Positions 8,300-17,044 of a stretch of 64,000 nucleotides of DNA are shown here, piece by piece. Source of the DNA: Micromonospora ureilytica (GTDB lineage Bacteria; Actinomycetota; Actinomycetes; Mycobacteriales; Micromonosporaceae); assembly GCF_015751765.1 (NCBI RefSeq), contig NZ_JADOTX010000001.1, forward strand, positions 1,426,001 to 1,490,000, written 5' to 3'. The translations under genes and the position numbers were made by a program. The first letter of the stretch is position 1; each line of letters opens with the position of its first letter. The notes under the pieces are model-generated. The model searched no databases, was not told the origin of the DNA, and saw only the letters and a list, made by a program, of their open reading frames with translations.

Positions 8300-8986
8300 T
8301 CAGAGGGGTTCCCACAGGTGACGGCGTTTCCACCTCCCATCGCCGGCTCGGAATTCCTGCATGAGCCGTAGGGCTGCCTCACGGTCGGTGGTCTGGCAGC
8401 GGAAGTGTCGGTCGTTGGAACCTTCCTGATATTCCAGTGCGTATGTCCCGGCGGGTACTCCGGCAGCGTCGCCGTAGCCCACCTGGACGAACCATCCGTC
8501 GGCGCGTTCGAGGATCACGTAGCTGTTGTTCTTGCCGACTTTGCCGATGATCCATTCCAGTCGCCGCGCGTCGGGGTCGGGGATCGTCGGCAAGCTCTCC
8601 GACGAGAGCGTAAAGAGCGCTGCGTGGCCCGGCGCGTTCGGGTTTATGACGTGGTAGCCCGGTTCGTAACAGATCAGGCCGTGTTTGGCGGCGAGCGTCA
8701 GGACGGCGGCACCGACCTCGTCCGCTCGCGACCAGATGCACGAGAGGTTCAGAATCGCGTCGGAACGCTCGGGAGTCATGCTCCACACTCCGAGCCGGTC
8801 GATGTCATCATCGCCGAGACTTTCCAGCGGTGGGAAGCGGTCGAGCAGTGCGTCATAGAACCGCCCTACGGCGGGATGCGCGGCGAACACTTCTTGTGCG
8901 CCGTCGCCCCAGCGCTCCAGCTTTACTCGCGCCTCGGCCGCAGTGACTGGTTGGTCCTCGTGCCAGACGTACAGGTCAAAACTCAC
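8300..8986 (-). CDS. Imm1-like immunity-type protein, two-domain
   Basis: A 228-residue soluble protein. The N-terminal half (MSFDLYVWHED.. to about residue 105) resembles a widespread actinobacterial domain of unknown function that begins MS(F/Y)DLYVW. The C-terminal half has the pattern I associate with Imm1-type immunity proteins: WFVQVGYGDAAGVPAGTYAL, EYQEGSNDRHFR, a TTDREAALRLMQEF helix and a closing GDGRWKRRHLWEPL. Such proteins bind and neutralise polymorphic nuclease or deaminase toxins. No toxin gene is adjacent, so this would be an orphan immunity gene. The family reading is by pattern only. Confidence 0.65.
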   Translation of the reverse strand: MSFDLYVWHEDQPVTAAEARVKLERWGDGAQEVFAAHPAVGRFYDALLDRFPPLESLGDDDIDRLGVWSMTPERSDAILNLSCIWSRADEVGAAVLTLAAKHGLICYEPGYHVINPNAPGHAALFTLSSESLPTIPDPDARRLEWIIGKVGKNNSYVILERADGWFVQVGYGDAAGVPAGTYALEYQEGSNDRHFRCQTTDREAALRLMQEFRAGDGRWKRRHLWEPL

Positions 8987-9249
8987 CGCAACCCCAAGTG
9001 CCTCAGCCAGACCGGCGACGACAGCCTAGGTCCCGCGACCGTGCCCGAGAACCCGTGCACGGTCTGCCGCGGACCGTGATCGCAACGGACAGCGTGGCCA
9101 GCAGTACCGACACCTCCTTGAGTTCGACGAGATGTCGCGATCCGTTGTTGGTGCGGCTTCAGCGGTGCGGCGATGGCATCCATCGGGTGAGTTATACCGA
9201 CGAGTTTCCTCCTCGGCGGAGGCCCTCACCATCTGGTCAGCGTTGGCCA

Positions 9250-10404
9250 TCAGTTGATGTCAGAGCGCTGCGCGAACGGGTCAGACTGTGTGCGCAGCGG
9301 GCGGAAGAACGCTCGCAGCTCCTCGGCGAGCAGCCGCGGCTCCTCGATAGCCGGGAAATGTCCGCCGCGCGGCAGCTCGGTCCAGCGTTCGACCTGGTAG
9401 AAACGCTCGGCCAGCTCACGCGGCGGGTTTGGCAGCGGTACGAACTCGTTGGGGAAGAGCGCGAAGCCGGCCGGCACCGGGATTCGCTCGGTCACCGGCG
9501 TGGGTTGCCGGCGATGCTCGTAGTACATCCGGATCGACGGCGTAACGGTGCCCGTGGCCCAGTAGAGCGTGAGCGTCGCGAGGAGGTGCGCACGGCCGAT
9601 CCGTGCGTCGACGTCGCCGTGACTGTCCGACCAGTCGCGGTACTTCTCGACGATCCAGCCGGCCAGCCCGGCGGGGGAGTCGGTCAACCCGTACCCCAAG
9701 GTTTGGGGTTTCGTCGCGTGTTGATGTGCATAAGCACCCTCGGCGGCTTGCCAATCGTCCATCCATGCGAGGTACCGCTGCTCCGCGTCGCTCCACGGCG
9801 GCTGCGGCCGCGGCATCGCCGTGGCGCTCAGGAGGATGCCGGTGACACTCCTCGGATGCAGCTTGGCGAGCTGCGTGGTGACGCCCGCGCCGAGGTCGCT
9901 GCCGTGGGCGGCGAACGTGCGGTAGCCGAGGCCCTCGGTCATCAGCCGATGCCAGCGGTCCGCGACGACGGCGTTGACCACGCCCGGGGATACCGGCCAG
10001 TCGGAGAACCCGAACCCGGGCAGCGACGGCACCACCACGTCGAAAGCGTCGGCCGGGTCGTCGGGCTCGGTGAGTAGCGGGATGAGGTCGCGGTATTCCA
10101 GGAAACTGCCGGGCCAGCCGTGGGTGAGCACGATAGGTAGCGGGTCTGGCCCCCGGCCGCGGGCGTGGATGAAATGCGTACCCTCGAACCGGTAGTGCGG
10201 CAGCTCGTTGAGCGTCTTCTCGAAGGCCGGCCAATCGAAATCCTGCCACTGGCTCAGCAGCTCGCGCAGGTAACCCGGCTCGGTGCCGGACTCCCACCCC
10301 GGCTCCAGCGGTGCCTGCGGCCAGCGCGTGCGGCCGATGCGCTCACGCAGGTCAACAAGCACTTCGGGCTCGACGGAGATGCGATACGGCTCGATCGTCG
10401 ACAC
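9250..10404 (-). CDS. epoxide hydrolase family protein
   Basis: An alpha/beta hydrolase of about 384 residues with the N-terminal epoxide hydrolase (EHN) segment (WPQAPLEPGWESGTEPGYLR, LLSQWQDFDWPAFEKTLNEL). The oxyanion motif HGWPGSFLEY and the nucleophile motif HGSDLGAGV, in which the central residue is Asp as epoxide hydrolases need, are intact; the general base is probably the H of GGHFPAIEEP near the end. It would open epoxides to diols in the cytoplasm, as in juvenile-hormone-type or microsomal-type enzymes. I set the start at GTG 10402-10404 (STIEPYRISV) because family members begin there; the frame stays open to 10539. Confidence 0.85.
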   Translation of the reverse strand: MSTIEPYRISVEPEVLVDLRERIGRTRWPQAPLEPGWESGTEPGYLRELLSQWQDFDWPAFEKTLNELPHYRFEGTHFIHARGRGPDPLPIVLTHGWPGSFLEYRDLIPLLTEPDDPADAFDVVVPSLPGFGFSDWPVSPGVVNAVVADRWHRLMTEGLGYRTFAAHGSDLGAGVTTQLAKLHPRSVTGILLSATAMPRPQPPWSDAEQRYLAWMDDWQAAEGAYAHQHATKPQTLGYGLTDSPAGLAGWIVEKYRDWSDSHGDVDARIGRAHLLATLTLYWATGTVTPSIRMYYEHRRQPTPVTERIPVPAGFALFPNEFVPLPNPPRELAERFYQVERWTELPRGGHFPAIEEPRLLAEELRAFFRPLRTQSDPFAQRSDIN

Positions 10405-10623
10405 CTGCGAACGATAGCCGATGCACGGCAGGCGGCCGGGTGGCATCGCCGCGAGAGTCACCTCGCCATCGGTTTGCGCACGACGAGCAGATAAAGCCTG
10501 GTCGACGACGACGCGGGCAGCCTCAGCGAGACTCAGCACCGGCGGGCCGAAAACATAGCCGCCTTCGTCAGCGACTTCGGCGGCCCTGACTGGAGCCGCG
10601 GTGGCGTCGGTACGGATCCCGTG

Positions 10624-10757
10624 AGCTGAGACCCAGATCCCACTGGCGAACCTCTGAGCAGGGCTTCCTGAATGGTGACCTCTTCGGCGGGTCCGAAGGC
10701 GTCAGCGTTGGCGCCTCGCGGCGGCAGCAGAACGGTGTCCGCATGCCGATGAACGGA
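10624..10757. repeat. dispersed repeat B, copy 4
   Basis: Contains GCTGAGACCCAGATCCCAC, then GGTGACCTCTTCGGCGGGTC with the hairpin CTTCGG/CCGAAG at 10682-10698, AAGGCGTCAGCGTTGGCGCC and GGTGTCCGCATGCCGATG. It ends at the stop codon of the minus-strand membrane protein gene at 10761. Copies 2, 4 and 5 share the GAGAC.CC.GATCCCAC lead. Confidence 0.75.
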
Positions 10758-10760
10758 TGT

Positions 10761-11588
10761 CTATGCCTGCGCGCTCTCCGGCGGTTCGACGCGCTGCTGT
10801 GCTGGATGGCGACGCTGGCCGTCGGGTAGATCGGCCTGCTGATGGTCTGATCGAAATGACTCAACGGGACCGGTGCGTCGGCTATGCGGTATCGCCTGGA
10901 TGGGAACGGATGTCAGGCGGATCAGGGTGATGCTGTAGGCGATGATCCACACGACCCAGATCAGCCAGCCGGCAAGGCCGAGGAGACTGACCGTACCGGG
11001 GTCGTCGATGACCAGGGGGCTCAGCACGGCCGAGCCGAACTGGAGTGCGGCGGCAAGCAAACCGATCCCGCTGTGCCAGCGGCGGATCAGGCCGGCGCGT
11101 CGGCCGCTGATGGACAGGCCGGTCATGGCCAGTGCCAGGAAGGTGCCGTTGAAGACGAACAGCGCGTTGTGTAGTGCCCAGAGGCCGGCGATCGTGCTGC
11201 TGTCCTGCGCGGTCGTTGACGCGAGCGCGAGCCGGGTGGCCATCACGCCGGTGAAGGTGATGTTCTGCATGATCACCCCGGCGAATCCGACCAGGGACCA
11301 GGCTGTGCCGTGCTCGCGGTCGGTTCGCCACAGCACGGAGACCGCGCCGGCGCCGAACAGGGTTGCCAGCACCCAGGCGATCGGGGCGAGTGCTGAGGCA
11401 AGGCCGACGGTGTCCTGTTGGGTGGTGAAGAACTGGACAACGTCGTTGGTTTCTGCGCCGGTGTGGGGCAGGCCGGCTGGTACCAGGAAGGCGTTGGTGG
11501 AGGCGATCAGGATGGCGAAGCCGAGTCCGGCGAGTCCGGCGATCCGCGAGAACGTCCAGGTGTTTCCGACACCGAGTTTACGCAGCAT
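10761..11588 (-). CDS. multi-pass membrane protein of unknown function
   Basis: A protein of about 275 residues with six or seven hydrophobic segments, starting with IAGLAGLGFAILIASTNAFL and ending with LAGWLIWVVWIIAYSITLI, and a charged, glutamine-rich C-terminal tail of some 45 residues. I do not recognise a functional family; it is reminiscent of small stress-related integral membrane proteins with a DUF4386-like layout. The ATG at 11586-11588 is preferred over a TTG at 11624 because a perfect TATATT -10 box ends seven bases before it, as in leaderless actinobacterial genes. It diverges from a TetR regulator that probably represses it. Confidence 0.75.
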   Translation of the reverse strand: MLRKLGVGNTWTFSRIAGLAGLGFAILIASTNAFLVPAGLPHTGAETNDVVQFFTTQQDTVGLASALAPIAWVLATLFGAGAVSVLWRTDREHGTAWSLVGFAGVIMQNITFTGVMATRLALASTTAQDSSTIAGLWALHNALFVFNGTFLALAMTGLSISGRRAGLIRRWHSGIGLLAAALQFGSAVLSPLVIDDPGTVSLLGLAGWLIWVVWIIAYSITLIRLTSVPIQAIPHSRRTGPVESFRSDHQQADLPDGQRRHPAQQRVEPPESAQA

Positions 11589-11600
11589 ATATTCAATATA
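11588..11600. promoter_or_regulatory. TetR-type operator over the -10 box
   Basis: A 13-base perfect palindrome, TATATTCAATATA, lies between the divergent membrane-protein and TetR genes. Read on the minus strand it contains TATATT, correctly placed as a -10 box for a leaderless transcript starting at the ATG at 11588, with TTGCCT 18 bases further upstream as -35. Repressor binding here would block the promoter directly. Confidence 0.6.
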
Positions 11601-11627
11601 AGGCCCGGAAACCGAAAGAGGCAAACC

Positions 11628-12254
11628 ATGACCGACGAGACAGGCAGGCGGAGGTACGAATCACTGCGACGGGCGGCGCAAGCGGCAGAGACCAGGGGTG
11701 AGATCGCCAGCGCCGCTCGTCGACTGTTCCTCTCACGCGGCTGGGCGGCGACCACGGTACGTGACGTGGCACGGGAGGCGGGGGTTTCGGTGCCGACCGT
11801 CTACGCGGTGTACGGGAACAAGACCGGTCTGATCCAGGCCCTGGCCGACGCAGCAGACATCGCCGCAGATCCATCGCAGTCGCTCGCCGAACTGGAAGGG
11901 GCCAAGAACGATCCGGTGCGGCAACTCGCGGCGATGGCCGGCTACGACCGGCGCCTCTTCGAGCGCGCCGGTGACCTCATCGCGCTCGTACGCGAGGCGG
12001 GCCGCACCGAGCCCGCGCTGGCGACCGCCTACCGCGACGGCCGTCAGCAGGGGGACGAGACCAGGATCCAGGTGTTCTCGTCGTGGCCGGGCGGCGTTCT
12101 CCGGCAAGGATTGGGCATTCCGTCGGCCGTCGACATCTACGCGGCGATCTGCAACATCGACGTCTACACCACACTGACCGGCGAACGCGGCTGGCAACCC
12201 GATCAAGTCGAACGCTGGTGGGCCGAGGCCCTGGCCCGCGAACTCCTGACCTGA
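11628..12254 (+). CDS. TetR/AcrR family transcriptional regulator
   Basis: A 208-residue TetR-type repressor. The helix-turn-helix is in residues 22-67 (SAARRLFLSRGWAATTVRDV, then AGVSVPTVYAVYGNKTGLI); the rest is an all-helical ligand-binding domain with W and R at the usual C-terminal sites. ATG 11628-11630 follows AAAGAGG. It is divergent from the membrane protein gene, 39 bases apart, with a palindromic operator between them, so it most likely represses that gene and itself. Confidence 0.9.
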   Translation: MTDETGRRRYESLRRAAQAAETRGEIASAARRLFLSRGWAATTVRDVAREAGVSVPTVYAVYGNKTGLIQALADAADIAADPSQSLAELEGAKNDPVRQLAAMAGYDRRLFERAGDLIALVREAGRTEPALATAYRDGRQQGDETRIQVFSSWPGGVLRQGLGIPSAVDIYAAICNIDVYTTLTGERGWQPDQVERWWAEALARELLT

Positions 12255-12496
12255 CGTGTCATGAGGCGCCTCATGACGGGCCGTCCTGGTACGGAAGATT
12301 ACGAGGTAGACGACGACCACGAAGACCACGCCACCTCGTCCCACGGGCACCGCATCAAAAGCCAGGCGGGTACTGGCCGCGACTGACCGTCGGCAAGCCG
12401 GTCGCACTTGGTCCGGTATCCGCTTCTGCAATCCCCCACACCACAACGGATCCCGTCAACTCACTTCACTCGGCCAACGGCTAACCCGGCACTCTC

Positions 12497-12952
12497 TCAG
12501 CCGACCGTGGCGACTGAGAGGGCGACGAGCAGGAAGGCCGCGAGATAGGCCCACGAACGGTATCCCTGAAACCACTCCCAGCGGTTACGGCGCTCTTGCC
12601 AGCGCTCCGGAGGGAAATCCTTGTCCCAGCGCAGTGTGGACAGGTTGATCGGCACGTTCACGACCACGGTCGTGACGATGCCCGTGGCCCAGGTCGCGGC
12701 CGCGACCCAACGCAACACCTCGGGCAACCCCGCCCCATCAGGGCGGGCCGCGTAGCTGATAGCCAGCACGAGCGAAGCCGTCATCAGCACCGGCATCACA
12801 ATCCCGAAGGTACGCAGCAGACCCTGTTCGACCAGGATGTGGTCACGCGGCGCCAGACGCTTGACCACCGGATGCACAAAAGCATAGGAGCCGAACTCGG
12901 CGCACGCCGTGAACCCCAGCACCGCGACGGTGGCGAACATCAGCACGTCCAT
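12497..12952 (-). CDS. DUF1772 family membrane protein
   Basis: A 151-residue protein with four membrane helices and the family's signatures: CAEFGSYAFVHPVVKRL in the first loop, VVVNVPINLSTLRWD between helices 3 and 4, and W.ERRNRWEWFQGYRSWAY before the last helix. DUF1772 members include anthrone oxygenases and proteins of unknown role. The ATG at 12950-12952 is preceded by GGGAGGA at good spacing. It diverges from a TetR regulator gene starting at 13139, its probable repressor. Confidence 0.85.
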   Translation of the reverse strand: MDVLMFATVAVLGFTACAEFGSYAFVHPVVKRLAPRDHILVEQGLLRTFGIVMPVLMTASLVLAISYAARPDGAGLPEVLRWVAAATWATGIVTTVVVNVPINLSTLRWDKDFPPERWQERRNRWEWFQGYRSWAYLAAFLLVALSVATVG

Positions 12953-13118
12953 ACCCGGGTCCTCCCATCGTGCCGGACTGCACAGTGTCGCGCCCCATCG
13001 GCGAGCTGTGCCGCAGCATCCGCGACGTGACACTGCACATGAGAAAGCACGGCTGGAGCCGATCGCCGCGATCGCCGGTGCTCCCGCCGAGGCGGCCGAT
13101 CGGCAGCTCATCGCGAAG

Positions 13119-13138
13119 GTTATTGATTGATTGATAAC
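13119..13138. promoter_or_regulatory. imperfect palindrome before TetR gene, candidate operator
   Basis: GTTATTGATTGATTGATAAC ends directly before the ATG of the TetR gene; 14 of 20 positions are symmetric, with perfect GTTAT/ATAAC ends. The position between the divergent DUF1772 and TetR genes fits an autoregulatory operator. Confidence 0.5.
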
Positions 13139-13768
13139 ATGTCAACCATGGGCCAGAAACGAATCTCCTCGTCCCAGCGACGCGCTTCCGTGCTCGCTGC
13201 GGCGATCCGGATCTTCGGCAGCAAGGGCTTCGCCGCAACCACCACGGCAGACATCGCCCGCGAGGCGGCCGTGAGCCAGCCCTACGTGGTGTCTTTGTTC
13301 GGCAGCAAAGACGCGCTCATCCGAGCCGCGATCGAGCACGCGCTCGACAGAGTGGTCGAGGTGTTCGAGCAGACGATCGACGACGACGCACCTGGCGACC
13401 TCGCACCGCGTATCGGTGTCGCCTACCTTCAACTGTTCAAGGAGCAGGGATTGCAACTCTGCCTCGCGCACGCCTTCACCGCCGGCACCGATCCGGAGAT
13501 CGGGCCACTCGCCAGAGATGGCTTCCTCCGCGTCTACCGAGTGCTCGTCAACCGCGGCGATCTCACACCCGAACAAGCCAGTCAGATCCTCGCCGCCGGC
13601 ATGATGGCCAACGTCATCCTCGGCTTACGTCTGGCCGACGACTATGACCGTGAACCCGTAATACGCGAACTCCTCTCGGCGACCTACCCGAGCAATGTCG
13701 AGCTCCTCAGGACCGTCACCGGTGCCTACGATGGCGTCGCCCCTCTACAAGGCGGGGCCGGCGTTTGA
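13139..13768 (+). CDS. TetR family transcriptional regulator
   Basis: A 209-residue regulator with the DNA-binding domain at residues 12-60 (RASVLAAAIRIFGSKGFAAT, then AAVSQPYVVSLFGSKDALI). The C-terminal half is an all-helical effector domain. ATG 13139 is used; a second ATG three codons on is possible. It contains a rare TTA codon near 13623. Its divergence from the DUF1772 gene and the palindrome at 13119 suggest that it controls that gene. Confidence 0.9.
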   Translation: MSTMGQKRISSSQRRASVLAAAIRIFGSKGFAATTTADIAREAAVSQPYVVSLFGSKDALIRAAIEHALDRVVEVFEQTIDDDAPGDLAPRIGVAYLQLFKEQGLQLCLAHAFTAGTDPEIGPLARDGFLRVYRVLVNRGDLTPEQASQILAAGMMANVILGLRLADDYDREPVIRELLSATYPSNVELLRTVTGAYDGVAPLQGGAGV

Positions 13769-14066
13769 GCGTCCTCACCCGGCCTGCCAAACCACGTATC
13801 CTCTTCGCCGAACGGGTGCTTCCCGACAACAGATGATTTGAGTCTCGACAACCCCAATCATCCCTGCCGGCAAGCCATCCGTTCCTCTCGTCAGGCGATG
13901 TTGCTTTCTCTACCTGCGGATCCGGGCCTGACGCGTCGTGCGGGGAGCAGCGCATCCGGCCATCCCGGCGTCCGGCTCTCACGCTGATCGAGTATCCGGA
14001 TCTCCCGCAGACAGTGTCGGCGTCCACCACCAAAGAGGGGCTTCGATGGCGGACGTGGACGTGGCG
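13769..14066. other. intergenic between convergent genes, nothing recognised
   Basis: No open frame with a recognisable product. A short TCTTCGCCGAACGGG stretch near 13802 only faintly recalls the core of repeat B and is not counted as a copy. Confidence 0.4.
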
Positions 14067-15002
14067 TCAGGCGACGACGATGAGTGTTTTGCCGAGCAGC
14101 TTGCCGTTGCTTGCATCCTGGTGGATGGTCGGCAGCTCCTCCAGCGGTCGGCGGTCGGCGATGTGCAGCTTGAGTACGCCGTTGTCGATGCGGGAGACGA
14201 GGTCGGCTAGGTGGGAGGCGTCGGGGCCGACCCACACGCCGGCTGTGCGTACCGAGCGTGCCTCGTCGGCCGGCACCGGGCCGGCGGAGCTGACGACGAT
14301 GCCGCCGTCGGCTACGTAGGGGGTCAGCTTCGCGAGGTTTTCGGGAGCCAGGCGTACGTGGTTCACCACCACGTCGAAGGGGCCACCGACAGGGGCCGGG
14401 CCTGCGTCGAGGTCCAGCGGGTCGACGACCTTCTCCGCACCGTAGCCGTTCAGACGGTCGGCATGCTGGGGGCCGTCGACGGCGGTCACCTTCGCGCCGG
14501 CTTCGACGGCGAGCTGAACCACGATGCTTCCCACCGCGCCGCCTGCCCCGATGACGAGAACGGTCTGGCCGGTCTTGATCCCGGCGAGCTCGACGGCTGC
14601 TTGGCGTGCGGCCAGCCCGGTCAGGGGTAGTGAGGCGGCGTCGGTCAGAGGGATGCTGCGGGGCGCGGCGGTCACCAGGTCGGCGGCCACGACCGCGTAC
14701 TCGGCGGCTCCGCCGTGCTCGTGCAGCGGGAACATGGCGATGATCGGGTCGCCGACCTGCAGTCCGCTGACTCCGTCGCCGAGCTCGGCAACGGTGCCCG
14801 CGACGTCGAGGCCGGGGGTGATCGGCAGCGGGGTGGGGATCATCTCAGCGAGGACACCCAGCCGGATGTGGTCGTCGACGGGGTTGAACGAGGTGGCCAC
14901 CACCTTCACCAGCACTTGGCCGGCGCCGGGGACCGGACGCTCCACCTCCTCTTGGCGCAGGACCTCGGTGCTGCCGAACTCGTGGTAGCGAATAGCCTTC
15001 AC
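14067..15002 (-). CDS. NADP-dependent quinone-type oxidoreductase (zinc-free MDR)
   Basis: A 311-residue medium-chain dehydrogenase/reductase. It has the GroES-like N-terminal domain (VEVRPVPGAGQVLVKVVA-like, then SFNPVDDHIRLG and PGLDVAGTVAELGDGVSG) and a Rossmann domain with VIGAGGAVGSIVVQLA. The cysteines that bind structural and catalytic zinc are absent, as in quinone oxidoreductases and enoyl reductases. It probably reduces quinones or alpha,beta-unsaturated carbonyls with NADPH. The gene starts with ATG at 15000-15002 and diverges from a MarR regulator whose palindromic operators lie in the gap. Confidence 0.9.
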   Translation of the reverse strand: MKAIRYHEFGSTEVLRQEEVERPVPGAGQVLVKVVATSFNPVDDHIRLGVLAEMIPTPLPITPGLDVAGTVAELGDGVSGLQVGDPIIAMFPLHEHGGAAEYAVVAADLVTAAPRSIPLTDAASLPLTGLAARQAAVELAGIKTGQTVLVIGAGGAVGSIVVQLAVEAGAKVTAVDGPQHADRLNGYGAEKVVDPLDLDAGPAPVGGPFDVVVNHVRLAPENLAKLTPYVADGGIVVSSAGPVPADEARSVRTAGVWVGPDASHLADLVSRIDNGVLKLHIADRRPLEELPTIHQDASNGKLLGKTLIVVA

Positions 15003-15079
15003 TGCACTCTCCTCATGGTTCCGGGCTGTCGGATCCGTGGCGAACGGGGGAATCTCCGGACGCCGCGCCGCCGCCGCAC

Positions 15080-15091
15080 TTGCCTGGGCAA
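15080..15091. promoter_or_regulatory. secondary MarR-type operator
   Basis: TTGCC-TG-GGCAA matches the centre of the large palindrome 17 bases further on in ten of twelve positions, so it is probably a second, weaker site for the same MarR protein, nearer to the oxidoreductase start. Confidence 0.55.
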
Positions 15092-15106
15092 CTGTGAGCG
15101 AGTGTG

Positions 15107-15130
15107 CTTGACTTGCCTAGGCAAGTCAAG
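15107..15130. promoter_or_regulatory. 24-bp perfect palindromic MarR operator
   Basis: CTTGACTTGCCT at 15107-15118 is followed at once by its exact reverse complement at 15119-15130. The site lies between the divergent oxidoreductase and MarR genes. TTGCCTAGGCAA-type palindromes are typical of MarR-family repressors. TTGACT could double as a -35 element. Confidence 0.8.
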
Positions 15131-15227
15131 GTGCGTGGCATCACAGAGGCCGGCCGGGTCCGTGCCTGCCTCTGAGCAGCGAAGGGCATCTGGGTGCCAG
15201 GGTTGCCCAGTCAAGTAAGCTGCGCGT

Positions 15228-15701
15228 ATGACCGGCACCCCCCGATGGCTCGACGACGAGCAGCAGAAGCTGTGGCAGGACTTGCGCACCGTGGTCATCG
15301 GGCTGCCCACGCTGCTGGACCGCCAGTTGGAGCGGGACGAGGGCATCTCGAACTTCGAGTACAGCGTGATGGCTCGGCTGTCCATGACCGAGACGCACAC
15401 GATGCGGCTCAGCGACCTGGCCGCGCAGTGCGACAGCACGCAACCACGGCTGTCCAAGCTGATGGTCCGTTTCGAGCAGCAGGGGTGGGTCACCCGGTGC
15501 CCTGACCCAAACAACGGCCGGTACACCCTCGCGACCCTGACTGACGCCGGACTGCATAAAGTCGAGGACAGCGCCCCAGCTCACGTCGAGCGGGTCAGGC
15601 AACTGGTGTTCGACCCACTCAGCGCTGCACAGCAACGCCACCTCGGCGCCGCGCTCTCCCGCATCGCCGCTCTGGTACGCGAGCAACTCGACGGCCGGTG
15701 A
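15228..15701 (+). CDS. MarR family transcriptional regulator
   Basis: A 157-residue regulator with the MarR winged helix (SNFEYSVMARLSMTETHTMR, LSDLAAQCDSTQPRLSKLMV, then the wing DPNNGRYTLATLTDAG) between N- and C-terminal dimerisation helices. It diverges from the quinone-type oxidoreductase gene. The 24-base palindrome between them is almost certainly its operator, so the pair is a ligand-inducible detoxification unit. Confidence 0.9.
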   Translation: MTGTPRWLDDEQQKLWQDLRTVVIGLPTLLDRQLERDEGISNFEYSVMARLSMTETHTMRLSDLAAQCDSTQPRLSKLMVRFEQQGWVTRCPDPNNGRYTLATLTDAGLHKVEDSAPAHVERVRQLVFDPLSAAQQRHLGAALSRIAALVREQLDGR

Positions 15702-16042
15702 ACGACGCCCACCGAACGGAGCTCGACACCTCAGCCGGGTCCCCAGGGTTCCGTCTAAGCAACGGTGATATAAGCGGTCGGCATGGCGGAACGGTACGAC
15801 CCTCGGCATCCTCATCTGGCCGATGAGCGGATGTAGCCCGCCGCGGCGTTCCAGCTCATCGACCCGCCGCCCCATGGTGTCGATCAGTTGGCGGTTGAGG
15901 GTGTGCACGGCCTCAAGGTATGCGGTGGTCGGGACGCTGTGCTGAGGCTTGGCGCCAAGGAACCCGGCCTGGATGGGCTACCGCTGTAGGTGCAGCCGAC
16001 GATTGCGGCGATACGGTGTGCACGGTTGAGGGGAGGCAGACC
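15702..16042. other. intergenic with an unassigned minus-strand fragment
   Basis: Between about 15760 and 15930 a minus-strand frame reads AYLEAVHTLNRQLIDTMGRR, VDELERRGGLHPLIGQMRMP and FRHADRLYHRCLDG, which looks protein-like (amphipathic helix, good bias) but has no start signal and runs on into the MarR gene antisense. I cannot name it; it may be a remnant. Confidence 0.3.
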
Positions 16043-16837
16043 ATGGCGCCTCGTTGGCGCGTCGCGGTCCTCGGGCTTGCAGCCCTGGGCACGGTCGCGG
16101 TAGTCACCGTCTTTCCGGCTTGGCTGCTGACCGTCGACGTCGGCGCTGCAAGGGTCGACGTCATGTCGCCGGTCGACCGCGCATCGAGTGTCAACGCGAT
16201 CCGCGGACAGATTCTGCAGGCGTTGGGCGCTGTTGCCGTGCTGTCCGGCGCGGTCCTGGCGTGGCGCCAACTGCAGCATTCGGCGGCCGCCACTCGTGAG
16301 CAGTTGACAGTGCAGCGCGAGGGGCAGTTAACCGACCGATACACCAGGGCTGTCGAGCAGCTCGCCAACGTTGACACGACCGTGCGGATCGGCGGCATCT
16401 ACGCGCTCGACCGTATCGCTCGCGAGTCGATCGACGACCGTCCGAACATTGTGAACGTCCTCGCCGCCTACCTTCGGTCGATGTCGCCGTGGCCGCCAGG
16501 CGACGAACAGGTACCGGCCGAGGACGTTCCGCTGCGGGTCCGCCGACCGGATGCCCAGACCGCGCTGACGGTGCTCTGTCGCTGGAACTCCGCCGCTGTC
16601 AGTCCAATCGAATGGCTGACCGCCGACCTCAGCGGAACCGACCTGCGCAACGGGAATATGTCCGGTGGTGTCTTGTGGCATATCCGGTTCACAGGTTCGA
16701 ACCTGACCGGCGCCAACCTGCGCGATGCGGACCTGCGGGGCTCCGACTTTACCCGCGCGTTGCTAGACGGCGCTGATCTCACCGGGGCTAAGCGGGACGA
16801 GACGACCTGGTGGCCCGACGGAATACCCGAACCCTAG
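16043..16837 (+). CDS. membrane-anchored pentapeptide-repeat protein
   Basis: A 264-residue protein. Residues 5-32 and about 52-72 are hydrophobic and anchor it in the membrane. Then comes the conserved LTDRYTRAVEQLA, VRIGGIYALDRIARESIDDR and IVNVLAAYLR block of a common actinobacterial family, and the last 60 residues are pentapeptide repeats of the A(D/N)LXX type (LTADLSGTDLRNGNMSG, GSNLTGANLRDADLRGSDFT). Such repeats form a right-handed beta-helix. The function of the family is unknown. ATG 16043 is preceded by GGGGAGG. Confidence 0.85.
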   Translation: MAPRWRVAVLGLAALGTVAVVTVFPAWLLTVDVGAARVDVMSPVDRASSVNAIRGQILQALGAVAVLSGAVLAWRQLQHSAAATREQLTVQREGQLTDRYTRAVEQLANVDTTVRIGGIYALDRIARESIDDRPNIVNVLAAYLRSMSPWPPGDEQVPAEDVPLRVRRPDAQTALTVLCRWNSAAVSPIEWLTADLSGTDLRNGNMSGGVLWHIRFTGSNLTGANLRDADLRGSDFTRALLDGADLTGAKRDETTWWPDGIPEP

Positions 16838-17044
16838 TCAGGGCAGCGCCCTGCGGGTCAAGGTGCCCGTGTCATGTCACGGCGCCGGGCGTCGAGAAAT
16901 CGACGACCGCGACCAGAATCAGGTGCGCTGTCATGCCGCTGACAAGGCCGGCGACCGTGGGCGTGCTACCCCGGTCGACCGATGCGACTGCCGGAGTCAG
17001 CGCTGTTGCCAACCAACGCACCGACCTGACAGCTCACGATCGGT

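Noticed and set aside
13795..13820. A sixth copy of repeat B (TCTTCGCCGAACGGG)
   Set aside because: Only about ten bases agree and the hairpin arms are absent; chance similarity is likely.
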